Of a stretch of DNA of 64,000 bases, positions 1 through 12,600 are shown one piece after another. Under the pieces are notes generated by a model. The model was not told the origin of the DNA. It saw nothing but the letters and a program-made list of their open reading frames with translations, and did not search any database. Within the stretch, counting starts at the first letter, position 1. Each line of letters starts with the position of its first letter. The position numbers were made by a program, and so were the translations under genes. Source of the stretch: Mesodorylaimus sp. YZB2_4 (taxonomy: Eukaryota; Nematoda; Enoplea; Dorylaimida; Dorylaimidae); the NCBI GenBank assembly GCA_030248295.1, contig JASANH010001085.1, positions 372,001 through 436,000 on the forward strand, read 5' to 3'.

Positions 1-124
1 TAAAGACCTGGAAAATTGGCTGGTTGCGAATTTTGGGCACACCAATGATGTCGTGCGTGACCTCTCGGCACCCGTACTCCAAGTCCATCACCGCTGGGGA
101 CTCAGGAGGCGATTGGGAGATCAT
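1..124 (-). CDS. Partial 5' end of an unidentified minus-strand gene
   Basis: Reading leftwards from an ATG at 124, the frame is open to the window edge for 41 codons. It starts MISQSPPESP and continues with a mixed-composition stretch including EYGCREVTHDI and ends near QPIFQVF. Just upstream (on the minus strand) is a TTTTAG acceptor-like site at about 137-142, so the ATG would lie a few bases into an exon. The composition looks like protein rather than a random frame, but I recognise no family and the gene runs off the window. It could still be a chance open frame; the short visible length limits confidence. Confidence 0.35.
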   Translation of the reverse strand, partial: MISQSPPESPAVMDLEYGCREVTHDIIGVPKIRNQPIFQVF

Positions 125-2240
125 TTTACAGTTTCTAAAACCGATCTCAACGTTGTGCATGCCTTCTATTTTCTAATGCGTGGGCATAGCTTAACAATGC
201 GGCCGCAGTGGTGCAGCAGTTAGGCATTTGTCTCCTCGTTTGGCTTTCGTCTCTGCTCTGAAGCACCTCGACGGTACTGGGTCCACAGCCTGGCAAGAGA
301 GATCAGCGAGGGTTCACGGTCCGCAAACCGACCTGATCGTCACCAGGGATCGAAGCTGGGACCAGTCGCCGCTAGCTTCATAGCAATGCCAGCCTTGGCG
401 AGACAGTCTCGGCTGACGACCAACTACAGGGTGCACAGCCCACCCGCCATCGTCCAAGAAAAAGTGTCGAGCTCAGGATGCCCTCGCGTGGATGTGCGCA
501 GAGGGACGCTGCTGTGTGTGCTGGTCCCCGCACAGAATTGCTAACAAGGTTTAACTGGTGGGCGGCTAGGGGTAACATGCTTCGACACAGAAAGTGTGCC
601 TTTTCCTTTATGGGTGCAGCTTGCAGCTTTTTCCTGTTTATAATAATGGAAACTCGAGGCCTCGAAGCCGATGGCCCGTATATTCTTTGTAGGTTTGCAC
701 CCGGAGGCTTTCGGTTGCTTGGAGGCGCAATCGTTTAAAAGTGCGCTACTTTCTGGTCGCAGTAAGAGTACTGTAGTCTTTTGGCTATGGAGTACTTAGC
801 ATTGCAGGCTTACGATTAGCCAGCTGGCTAGTTTATCATATAGTTTTTGCAAAACCTTTTAAAATGGCAATTTTCAGTCAAAATAAGGCGGAGTGTGCGA
901 GAATCCTTCAGGATTTGGATCTCGAATTACCTGCCGTTTGATGACGAGTAGATGATCATGCTGAAGTCAGTAAATTAGTAACCGCTGTTTTGCTTTCTTC
1001 GAATATTGCCTTTCTCAGTGTGCCGCAGCCTCAGCTAAAGACTCAGTTGAAGCCTCAGAGTGATTATGGATGCGACATCACACTGACGAAAATGTATAAT
1101 AGCTAGTTTACAGTATGAGTGAAAGCGCTTATTTCCCAGATTTTGAGCCATGCCAGAAAAAGTTAGATGTCAGGGTAACTTCGCAGAGACAGGGAAGCTC
1201 CAAAACTTTTACTCCTGCGTAGAGTCGCTCCTGCGTCACTCAGCTTTGAAATCCGGCTCTCTACCTCTCCGCCTCCTCTCCGCATTGTGTGCGGGTAAAC
1301 GTTGGCTCATGCTGTGGGCGACAATAACCGCCAACTGTTAATTTAAATCCATTTCGCAAGTCGACAACCCTTTGTACCTGAGCATCACAACAAGTGCGCC
1401 AAATTCAAACTGTTTTGCCCATTTTGGGAATGAAGCGAAATGTCGAAGTAACTTTCTCATTTGTGCTTAAAAGCCTTGAGCAATTACTGTTTTTGCGATA
1501 TCATTTCGAATAGAGGCCTCGAGGGCCCATTTTTTTAAATTTCAGCGTGATGGTCGACCCGTTAGAGCATGCTAAACCGGTTTTATAGGCGTTCAGGGAG
1601 CCTTAGAATACTTAAGCATATAGCCATGGCTAGGGGGGGGGGGGGGGGGGGGGAAAGGGGGAGCGAGATGAAAAAAGATATTAGGTCGAATGTAAAATGA
1701 AATAAGTCTCATGAAAACCTGAAAGTCTTAGAAATTGATGGCTCTTTAATTTTGCAGTCGATAGACTACTCCGCAGGCCCAGTTCTTGCGTCCTGTATGT
1801 CACATGGCACATAAATGTCCAGAGCGAGCATTCTGATAATTCATATATTATTGATGCACCTGCCATGGCTGCGGTGACAATAACTAGGTGCCTGCGATGT
1901 CATAGTTAGTACTGGTACTTTGTTCTTAAACAGTCCCAGGCGAAAGAGAAAGCAATACAACAACTCTGACAATAACAAACGCGCAAGAATAACAAGAAGA
2001 GAAATGCAGGCGAATCAAGGTGCTACTGACCAACAGTGCAGCTGGCCAAAAAACACCATATCCTAGCCGAATTAACCAGGTTTTACCATCCCAAAAAACG
2101 GTTGTTCACGAAACAATGTTTCAAAAAAATTCGCAAAAATTAGCTGAAGGAGATCAAAAACTTTTGATAAAATCGTGTCATTTAGACCCATCTCCTTCAA
2201 AAACAAAATAAAACATGAAGGTGCTTCAAACAAGAGATCT
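125..2240. other. Gene-free stretch with a long poly-G tract
   Basis: I see no gene I can support here. A run of about 24 G residues lies near 1627-1653. The first copy of a roughly 130-bp dispersed repeat lies at 1767-1898; its partner is at 3299-3434. Remaining open frames are short, lack splice logic and have no recognisable motif. Confidence 0.5.
1767..1898. repeat. Dispersed repeat, copy 1 (partner at 3299-3434)
   Basis: This segment shares a long, nearly ungapped match with 3299-3434 in the same orientation. It includes the shared core GGCACATAAATGTCCAGAGC (one mismatch in the other copy) and CCATGGCTGCxGTGAC. The two copies lie about 1.5 kb apart, one downstream of the ETS gene and one in its last intron. 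Confidence 0.75.
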
Positions 2241-5200
2241 TCATTTCATACCGCCGCCATATCCCATATCGGGAAAGACTCCCATTTCTGCATGCACTTG
2301 CTCGTATGTCTTGCCGATGACACTTCCGATGTCGCACACGAAGCGATAGGTGAAGCGTTTGTCAAACGACTTCCGGATTATATTCTTGTCGTAGTAATAT
2401 CGAATTCCACGCGATAATTTCTCAAAAGTCATCTGAAAACGAAAAGGGATACATGCTGAGCGTAACACTGCGGTTCCATCGATTTTTCCGAGATGGCATC
2501 AGTACGGTGAGGTACTGGCTGAAGTACATCCAAGGTTTGGTCACGGCCAAAAAAGTCGATACCTTCGACTCTGATCTTCAAAAGAACACAACGCATTCTC
2601 CATTCTCATTAGAGCCCTGAGGATCCTGTGGGAGTTCTTAACATGTCTTGTATGACATGGGTCTGATCGTAAGTTTTCGTTTAGTAATAACAGGTTTTTT
2701 TAAAAAATAACAAAGCTTCCGCTGTAAATTTGAAATTCCCGCTCAGGATGCTTATGACAATAAATCAAGTTCAAACAGATCTGCCCGCGTGATCTCCTGC
2801 AAATTTCGGCTGACGCGATAAACATCGATAAATGAGATTTGTAGGCACATTTATTAAACATTGTAGAGAATCGCTGTAGAGCATTAAAGAATCAATTTTC
2901 AAACTGCACCGATCTAAATAGGCCTTTTTAGTGTCAGGAAAAATTTGAATTTCCGCGATTACGGTAGCTCGGCTGCTTATGACAATTTGGCACTTGGTGA
3001 GCAGATCTGTTTGTTCTATCGATCGAATAAATATTTGAGATCATCGAGGGCCAGTGGAATTTGGGAATTCGTTTTTAACAAAGGCAATTTTCCCCATGCT
3101 TCTATCGACAGTAACTTTACATAGTTATAAATATTGATCTTTGTCATGTCATCCCTTTGCATACGATTACGATCGCGCACAGATCTGCTAGATCCTTGTT
3201 TTATTGTTATAAGCAGCCGAAGCGGGACTTTCAAATTCGAAGCTTTTGGCGCACGCTGAAGAGGTCTATTATTAATCTGGATCGATAGATCAAACAAATC
3301 TGCTCCGGAGGCCCGGTTTTTGCCACCTATATATCACATAGCACATAAATGTCCAGAGCGAGCATTCTGACAATCCATATATCATTTATGCACCCGCCAT
3401 GGCTGCAGTGACTCTATAACTGGGTTTCTGCGACGCCTGTGCTAACCTGGGACTGTGGTGCCACCAGATATCGAATTGAGTTAAGCGCGCCTGACTCATC
3501 CGTGTGGCTGATTAGAGTTGAGTTAAGCTGCCTAACAATCGTCAAAAAAAACAGTCCTTAGGGAAAAATGAAATAGGACAACACGCACTAAGCAGTGACT
3601 ACCCTGAGATGTCCGCCGTGGAAAGTGCACTAACTTTGTCAGTTATTTTTGGAAAATTCGTAAAAACAATGTTTAATTTTCAACCCCAATAAGCTTTGTC
3701 ATTGGGTCCTTGAAAATCTGGAACATCATTAATTTATGATTTTAGGTTAGAATTATAGTCTGACCACGTTTTTCCTGGAATAAGAAATCGTGTGTTGAAC
3801 TTTACTGACAGCCAAAGATTCTTTTAAAAAAATTGCGTTTAAATTTATTTTCCTAATGTAACTTTAGAAGAATTTGCGAAAAATCGTCCGAATCTGTTCA
3901 GCTTTCAGAGATATCGATGAGCCAAACTTGGTCTTTTTTTACATTGGGCGTCTGCTCTTCTTGGCTTGCGCTAACGACTCGCATTCACTTGTGAGGGATA
4001 TAGTGTTCGATATATCGTGTGATCAGATCTTGTATGCCTGTCGTCGAAACTGCAGTGCTATGTCGCGTTTTTTGGTGCTATGTGCCCTTGCCCACCTGTC
4101 CGCCTAATCTCTCGTCGCTCCGCGGCCACGCCCTGCCTCTTTGCCTGGCTGACTTCCTGTCTGGTGCCTTGCCGTCTCGGTGAGCCTGGTCTGCTCCAGC
4201 GTTGCCAGGCGCAGGGCAATTGCCCTAGATCCTGGGCATTTTTAAGCTGTCAGGGCAGGTTTCAGGGCAATGACCTTTCTAGGGCAATCTGAGATTTTGG
4301 CACTATTACTTAGCTCTCTCGACAATGCCGCTGTTCCAAAGGGTGTTTTTCTTGATGGGAAGCTGGGTCGAGATGTCGAAGAAGCCTTGGAAGTTGTTGG
4401 CGCCTTTGAAAACTGATATGGTAGTCAAATACTCAATCATGGCTTGGTTGGAATAATGTTGGGTGTCTGGCAGGCACTTTTTTAAAGGGCCTTCTTTGCA
4501 TTTGTCCCTGGAAGTTGGGTTTAGGGCAATTTTAGGGCAATCTGAACCTGCATCTTGGGCATTATTGTGTTGCAGACCTGGTAAGGCCAGTCGCGTTGTG
4601 TTGTGTTGCCTCGTGTGGCCGTCTCAATAAATCTCTCTCGCATTGGTTTGTCTAATCGATACTGAAAGTCACGCCTCACGGCATCCTACAACTGTTCCTA
4701 TCGAATTGATAATGACGATAGGCACGTTTGATAGTGATGGTAAAATAGGAGGGCAAACATCTAAACAGGGAATTATCCGCCAATGACAGCGCCAAGCACG
4801 AAAACAAGGTTGTTGTGATGCAGAGTGGCCTGAGTTTGTGCAACAGATTTCCCCTTCTCTGACCAATCCGTTAAGAAAGAAGTAGGAGCACGAAAGATTG
4901 ACACCCGAACACTTACCATCGGCTTATTCTTCCTTATTCCCCACAATCGAGCTACTTCGTGCTTGTCGATGAATCTGAATTCCCATTCTCGACCAGTCCA
5001 CGCAATGATGCTTTTAAATTCTTCGTTCAGCAGCAGTTCAAGAAGAAACTTCCACAGTTGGATGGGATTGGCTAAACGAATAGCAGGTTTCTGTAATTTT
5101 GTAATTCTAAATCCAAGTACACCTGAACGCATAGTCGTCCAGGGCACTAACTTACTGGGCTGATGTCTGATAATGGCGCTCGCACTGGGCCGGCTGGTCC

Positions 5201-6222
5201 CCTGTCGCTGCTCGCCAGCAACTGATGAGCAGCTGAATGATGGGCATGGCTGGGAGCCTGCCTGGGGATCGGATTGATGGTACTGCCTCATACTGCTCTG
5301 GGGCAATCGATAAGCGGGCGCCGAGTCGCTGCTAAAGCTAGGCTGCGGCCAGCAGCTGCTAGGCGTGGGGGCAGATAAGCCATGTCGGACAAACGACTGC
5401 GCCAATGTGTTTCGATTTGGACATTCAAAGGACTCGGTCTTGGCTGCCCGAGAAAGCCATATTTGGTGGACTGATCGGCGAGAAGAGTTGGTGAGGGCGT
5501 GGGACTTGTGTGCGTGGTAGCAGGGCTGTGGGAGTGCACGCTGTGACTGAAACTAGGCAAGACGGGTCGCCGATTGTTTGATTGTTGGTCGTCGATGTAG
5601 CTGGAAAAGATCGATGGGCGCTCGGGATTGAAGTGTAAATACCTGAAAATGATGGGTGAAATCAGGATTTTACAGCATTCAAAATTGTCACATCAAACTG
5701 AGCTGATTGGTCAGGTGGCCACTCAAAAATTCCATATGTGCACTAGCGGATCATGGAAGTGAAGTCGGAGAAACCTTCCAGTGGAAAATTATTCCAGCTG
5801 TCATCCCGGCATTGGATAGATCACTGACCTCATTGCCAGATCGCATTGAGAAGGAAAAATTATCAACCGTCAGAAGATATTTGCATTTTTGCGAATGTAC
5901 CAACAAAGGAATAGAAAATAAGCTAGTCATACTTCGTACAGAACTCACCAAAAACCTGCAGCTGCCCAGCAGCACTGAAAGTAGTCGTGACTGGTTCCAA
6001 CGCAGGTCCTGTGGCCCCTTGACTTTGTTGACGATATGGTCTCAATTCGCCAAACTGGCCCCCAGCGACTTGGCGGTGGCCGGGAACAATAGGAGCATTT
6101 GGGAGGGACAAAATAGGGAAATTTGGTAGATTACTGTGGATCGTCCCGCCCCTCAAAATACCCTCCTGGCCGACTGATTGATAAGTGGCAGAAGAAACTG
6201 TTAAAGTTGAGTCGTTGAACAT
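2241..6222 (-). CDS. ETS1/2-class ETS-domain transcription factor, multi-exon
   Basis: Nuclear DNA-binding transcription factor expected to bind GGAA cores. The ETS domain is split over two exons. The first half, ending at 4917, reads [21 protein letters not shown] and [14 protein letters not shown], then a GTAAGT donor. The second half, 2241-2432 after a TTTTCAG acceptor, starts [17 protein letters not shown] and ends with a stop. The join is phase 0. The three ETS tryptophans and both recognition-helix arginines (SRGIR) are present. The tail [20 protein letters not shown] resembles the ETS1/ETS2 C-terminus, hence the class. Upstream exons are S/T/P/Q-rich: 5949-6222 (ATG at 6222, GTGAGT donor, phase 1) and an exon starting at 5642. 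Around 5396-5434 the frame changes without a good intron (a 37-nt GT-AG gap would fit), and a possible 33-nt intron lies just before the ETS exon. With those choices the protein is about 384 aa. No Pointed domain is visible. The true 5' end may lie further upstream, since TTGTAG 40 nt before the ATG could be an acceptor. Confidence 0.85.
2729..3434. repeat. Cluster of repeat fragments in the last ETS intron
   Basis: The intron holds a small palindromic element: GAGCAGATCTGTTTGTTCTA near 3000-3020 recurs inverted near 3280-3303. The phrase GCTGCTTATGACAAT occurs at about 2972 and again at 62848. The second copy of the 130-bp repeat is at 3299-3434. TTTGAATTTCCCGC-type termini occur at 2729 and 2944. 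Confidence 0.55.
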
Positions 6223-8430
6223 GATTCGAGCAGGAGCGCAGGCGTGCAGTAAAAGTGAAATCTACAATAAATATGCCGCCTTCTCCCGGAGACTTCGAGT
6301 TAAAACTGACTTACCGGGTGATGTACAAAGGTACTTCTTCTTACGCCATTCCAATATCGGGAGGTTCTATGTTTGTCAGACTTTGTTGTGTAACATAGTG
6401 CGAAACATGATCGCTTATTTTCTTTCGGATATCCGCTCGCTAACCATTGTGCACCGGCTGATCTCCACTCCAAAGCACGTACACATGTTTTGATCCATAG
6501 CTTTACTTCCTAGTTTCATTGCGTCGTCCCAAATATCCTTTAGCTATCGGCATTTGATTTCTAAAATACTGTACATTTGCTACGGGGTCGTGCTCTACGG
6601 CATTTCATTGACTTAACATGCTTATCAGTTTAAGAAAGATGTTTGAGCATGAGAGACACTCAGAGGAGACGTAGTGGGTGGGAGCCAGCCGAACCTCCTC
6701 CAATGCATCCGCGAGGGAGATGGCGCTACAATTATTGCCATAAATGGACATCTCATGTTTTCCACTCGCCTGGGGAAGTTCTATGGACGGCAGCCGTCGA
6801 TCGAGCGGTGTAAGCAAGTGTCAGGCGGAGTAATGAGTAGGTTCATTCGACGAACTTAGTGAACACTCGAACTAACGTCAGTGAACAAGTGAAATTATCT
6901 CTTCCACTAACCAAACAAAAGAATATCCGCTTGGATCTAATAAGTAGGCGTACTGCCTACTCCTTCTCGACACTGGTCCAGAAAATTCGAGAATTCTTTA
7001 TGGTTTATTTATAGTACTTATCTTGTCGCCAAACTTTTCTTGGCGGAGATGAGCCCAGGTCGTCGCGATTCGCGTGACGCAGGCAGCAAACATTGTGTCT
7101 GTGCCAGAGTACACGACATTTCAGTCACAGGAAAGGCGCACAATGCACCCAACGGTGTCTCGTGCTTGGAGTGGGTGCAACAAAGCTATGATTCCATTCC
7201 TCACCATTCCAAGGCGGGGCGAGCATCACGGCACGCTCGCTATTTTAAGCTGTAAGGCATAAAAAGGGCCAGTTTCAAGACTACAGCTGGTCATAAAACC
7301 GAAAAAGTATACTCTGGTCTGAAATACCCGAAGTTTGGACGGAGATCGCAGCCTCTTAGAAGCGATTGACAATCAGTTGTTGAAATTTTTCAAAATAGTT
7401 TGAATTTTTTCATTGCTGATAGACCACGTGCTGTGCCGGTGTATACACGAATATGTTGGTGGCTCACACCTCAAAATTATGTGTAAGATGCTCGTCAAGA
7501 GACTTGCATCTTTCCTAGGCCGCAGCTTATTTATGTTTCAGTGTTGTTTTTTTCGAGCGCCCCAAATATTGTCTGTAAGCGTAAGAAGAAATCTACAGTA
7601 GTATCATTCCAGCTGGTAAAAGTTTAGGAATACGCGGCAGATGGGGACTGCTGTTTTTTGGATTTTCGCTGTTTGCAGTATCTATTCAATGACGCCGACT
7701 CGCACGACTGCTCACTCCCATCCGTTTAGATTGCATATCCGATCCGATCCAAAAAATCACCCATTTGGATCAGATTATTCGATCTGAACCATCCGATCCG
7801 AAATTCCCTGGGTTCTGCAATAACCATAGATGAACGACGAACTTACCGCGCCATTGTACTCCACTCACTCTAGTGCAATGAATAAGATAAGATCAATATT
7901 CTGCCTTATTTTCCAGCTCATAATTAGAGTTACAACTCATCTTCTCCGACCCCCATCCGATCTGGTCGAGACCTAAGCGCAATGCAAACTAGCAATAGCA
8001 TATTTGGGATTCTTCGTTTGATCACCCATCTACGAAAAAATCAGAACTGGTTTTTAAAATTATCTATTAGATGCGATTTGCTCGAATTTTCCAGTCTCTA
8101 GGCTTGCTTGTTACTACTGAAACTGTTCAGAATACTACATGATCTATTATATTAGGGAGAATAAAAATCTTTTAGTTTTTTAAATTTTGACTTTGAATTT
8201 TTAAAAATTTGAAAGATATCTGGTAGCAAATTTGTGTGAACTTTGAAGTCTACTCGAGAACTCCAAGCAAAGGGGAACACAAGGACAATGATTAGCGTCC
8301 AGGTCATGCATCGGATTTGAAATTTTGCTCAACCCAACCCAAATTTTTGCAACCCTCGCCTACCCGAGCCCAGACACAAGAGAACCTCGCCCAGTCCAAA
8401 CTCAGACCCGTCATTTTTTAAATTTAATTT
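6223..8430. other. Gene-free stretch upstream of the ETS gene
   Basis: No gene supported. It may hold 5' exons or promoter of the minus-strand ETS gene. Near 7735-7800 there is a GATCCGAT-rich simple-sequence patch, similar in words to the GATCGGATCGGGATCGG patch at about 51630-51720. Confidence 0.4.
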
Positions 8431-9619
8431 AACTTTACCCAGCTTTTTTACCGTGTTGGCAAGAGATGCTCGCGGATGTTGAATGGCTTTATTTCGCGGG
8501 TTTTTTCAAATTTCTAAACGGGATTTAAGTGTCGTACAAAAAAAGTCAGGGATTCAGTATGTTCAAAACTTTTTTAAAAAATTTTCATCTCAAACATTTT
8601 CAAATCTCGCGGCTTTTTCGCGTCTCTTTGCTGTAAGTGGACAGGCGTAGGAAGTGAAGTCTGCATGGAGAGCGAGGACAAGGAGTTCTGCTGTAAATAT
8701 CGTGACCGTAGCTGGTCCAGGACAAGTGAATCCATGAAAAATGATTTTATTAGACTCCGCACTGCATCGCTGACTAAATTTTGCTGTTCTTGCTTATTTG
8801 GTTCTTGACGAGTGATGCTCAGGCATGCGAGCGGGAAATTTGAAAGCATTTTAAAATAGTGACGGTGTGAGGTGATTTTTTGACTCCAGCGCAAGTTTCT
8901 GGAGCTGATTGAATTGACGCGCGGTTTTTTGCGATAGCTTTAAAGCTGTCGCGACGGAGCGCGATGGATTCAACGCTCACCTTACAGCCTAGGAGAAGCA
9001 TCGTCGATCCGTGACTTTACGATATAACTCCTTTCCACCTTTATGCCTAGTTCGCTTTCCTGTGGCTCTTTCTTCGTTCTGTCTCCGACCAGAGTGGTCG
9101 TCTGCTTATCTTTGTCCGTAAAAGGCAGTGTACCGAAGCTTCTTTATACTCAGTCTCTCATCGTCAGCCGACCAGAGCGGTCGGTTCTCTCGTCGCTCTC
9201 TTCAACTACGCTTCCACAACGCCGCTCTCGCTACAAAAACTGAGCGGACACCAACATCTCAGATGCGGCTATCCGATTCGCCAGACTGCTGTTGCGACAG
9301 CCAGTCCTCCAACCAGTTTTCAATGATGTGATCCTGCCAACAGCCATGCTGTGAGTGCTGAAATGTGATAACACATCTTCAAAAAACACGCTCCATGCAG
9401 ACTTCACTTCCTACACCTGTCCACTTGCAGCAAAAAGCAGCGAGATTTGAAAATCGCTTAAGATGAAAATTTTTTGAAAATACTAAATCCCAGACTTTTT
9501 ACTGTACGACGCCCAAGTGTCGTTCAGAAATGTGAAAAAACCCGCGAGATATAGCCATTTAACATCCGCGAGCATCTCTAGCAAACACGGCATCTTCAAA
9601 GTTTTATTGTCAAAGTTGG
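8431..9619. mobile_element. Foldback element with ~235-bp inverted arms
   Basis: The left arm (about 8431-8673) and right arm (about 9386-9619) are reverse complements at high identity. Both contain GAGATGCTCGCGGATGTT, CGCGGGTTTTTTCA, and GGAAGTGAAGTCTGCATGGAG. The spacer is about 710 bp and includes a fragment (8947-9035) of a repeat family that also occurs at 43491 and 44320-44420. There is no transposase frame, so this is a non-autonomous foldback/MITE-like element. The superfamily is undetermined because I could not define a target-site duplication. Confidence 0.8.
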
Positions 9620-12600
9620 AAAAACCCTGAAGATTTTTATCAAGTTGTTAAATAATTATAATAAATCTTGTAGTATTCCACACAGTTTCAATAGTACGAA
9701 GCAAGCCAGGCGGTTGGGAGATCGATACTCGGAGACGTCAGCCCCCGTCAGATCGATGTTTCAGCAGCAGGTACTGTCGAGAGACTTGCCCTCCTTCAGT
9801 CTCATCATGAGTTTCTTATCCTAGAGACTCTGGTATCTGACGTATCTCGCCGCCTGGGTGCCTAAAAAGCCATGCAATGACATCTGTGGTTCCCATTCCT
9901 TTCTCGAATCCGCATGGGTTTGGCCAGATTGATGCTCTACTCCAGAGGTGGGAGTCCAGCACAAGCTCGAACATTTCTATGCCAGATTGGCCGGTAGTTT
10001 TTACAAAATCGCTAACATCGCCCTTGCCCTTGGAGATTGAGACTGGTAGCCCTGCCATGAGATAACATTGCTTCCAGTGATCTCATTGAATTGAAACCAC
10101 TGCTATGACTACGTTTTGATGAGTCCAAAAAATGCATCTACATCCAACTAACAATGCCAGGAATACTTTTGCCACTTTAATCTCTTTCAAAGCTTTGAGC
10201 AAGGTTTTTAACTCAATTTGAAAACAGAAAGTATTTTGACAGAAAAATGTAAATTTTTGTGGGTTTTGCTGAATTCAGTTTCCTTTTCGACATCAGGAAA
10301 AAATACTCGATCCTCATTAGCTACTGTGACAACGAATTGGGTCCTGATTTCGTTTGATTCCTTAAACGAGAAACCCGAAAAACCACATTCCACCAACCGA
10401 CCCTACTGCAATCATGTTTTTTAGCGAATTGTTTGCAATCATGGTCGAAACGGGTATAAAATGTGAGAAAAGCAATTAGAAAATTGATTCGTTCGAAGAT
10501 TCGTTCGCCCACGGCTTCGTTACGCTCGCTCTGGCTGAATGGGAAAGCTGATTTTGCAATTTTCTTTTTCCACGAGCCGAATTAGGTTATGCGGTGTTGT
10601 AAAAGGGCACGTTTAGGCTCTCTCTTCCTCGTAGGCGCCTAGGCACGGACGAGTAGCCAATTGGATGTTATTGACCGTTTAAGATAATCGAATTCGATGG
10701 CTAGAGACCGATGTACACGATGGTTTGTTTGAAACTGTATCGAGTTTAATAGCGGACTTGGAATATTGCGATTGGCTTGTATGTTTGCAACTGGTATGAT
10801 GAAATAATTTTTAATGTTATGATGGTTAAATAAAAAGAATAAAAAACAACCATTTTTTTGTGTGATAAGATCGCCGCCTACGAGCGTCACTGACTGGGAG
10901 CCTTCTTGCCCACACGGTACAATTGTATTCATTCAAGATTTTTGGCAATTTTTCTTAGCGATCAATGATCGCCCGCTAAATGTAACGCTGTAACGGTTGT
11001 GGCGGGAAATTCAAAAAAGCGCTGTAACAGATATGGCGGGAAATTCAAAATTTGAATTCGCGCGGTAGTCCGGTATGTGGGTTTTCTAGCTGTAAGTAAG
11101 AAAGAAAGATATTTCGAGGATTAAGGAACGCAAATACTGGATTTTGTAATTGTAATCTATATAAATAAATATCGGGCGCCTCATAAGTAGGAACAAAAGG
11201 TTATATTATTGGCGCGAAATTCCAATTTTTAAAGCCAGCGAGCCTGTTTTTCTTGTCCCAGCTCTGGCTAAAAGTCACGAGCAAGGCTCGTTCTTGCTGA
11301 CGCACGTCCTTGCTACTCGTGCCAGCGACATATGCTGTCCCTGGACACCCATATCAACGTCTCCTAAACAAGCTGCCCTATCGGATAGATATCCTTGTTT
11401 GCAAGAGGCCCTTTTACAGTGCCAGGGATTAATTTGGCGTATTAGAATTTATAAGCTGCTCTGGTTAATAAGTCGCAGTAGGGACTTCGTATAAGGGCTG
11501 TGGACGATTGCGAAGTCGAAGGGATTCGTATTTCGTAAAGAATAAATTCCCTCGAGCAGGCCATCCTTACTTGGAATGATGAGCGAGCGAGGAGATTGAC
11601 GCGGAGAGACTTGGTTTTACGATTCTTGTACGGCTTCTTTTACGTTGATAATTAAGTGAAAAGGTAGGCCGTGGACGGATGTCGAGATAGAAGCTTTTCC
11701 GTTGATTGCCTACCTGGATAATGGACGAGTTTACTGTAGACCCCTGCGCCTTAACAATAGCTCTAGTCCGAGAGGACACGCTGCGAGGACGAGAAGAAAA
11801 ACTAAGCTTTATCTTGCTTCTTCATCTTGATTCGAGCATGTTGGATGGGTTTCTAGAGTTGTAGGGTCGAAGCATGGGGGAATAGGGGAGGAGATAGTTG
11901 ACTGCGCCCTGTTCGTGTCTAATGAGCCGGTTGGAACGTCTTTTCGAGACGATGAGAGAAGAAATGAGAAAGATTCTTCGTTTTCTTCACTCTTTCGAGA
12001 ATTGTTGCCGATGAAAAACCCGAGGCGCCAAACGTCCTTTGTCCACTAGGCGTTCTTACGCGCGCGAGATGGACGAGCTTCGAGGAAAAAGAACGCAATG
12101 AAGCTGTTAAAGGAAGAGAAGGCCGCTTGTCATTTTTCGCCGCCTTTGCTCTGTGCTTGACAAATTTTGATACCCGGCTGTAAAAAAATTGGTTTTACGA
12201 AGATCCGACATCTCGCGTCCGTTCGATCCGAATGATTGATTTGACTCTGAATAAGGCCGATTATTTGAATTTTCTCTGATCAGAACATTTCTTCGTTTTT
12301 CCTGATTACTCGCGTGTACATTTTGTAGGGAAGTGAGGGGGTGAGGAACTGGCCTGTCTTTTACGCTTGACTTGACAGGAGCCTAATTTCTCATTTGGGG
12401 ACACGCTTCCCCATCCCGCAAATTGAAATATTTTTCCCGTGCCTGGAAACTGTCTGCTTCCTTGCACATAAAAAGTAGAGAATTGATTTTGCCCAATTCT
12501 ACTCACCAGCTTTCATTTTTCAGACTAGCCCTTGAAGACGGGGCACGAAGTGTTGGAAATCTGATAAGTTCTAATCTTACGCTTTCGCATTGTATTCCTA

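Noticed and set aside
7735-7800. GATC-rich patch as a methylation or regulatory cluster
   Set aside because: It is a short degenerate simple repeat similar to 51630-51720; nothing links it to a gene.
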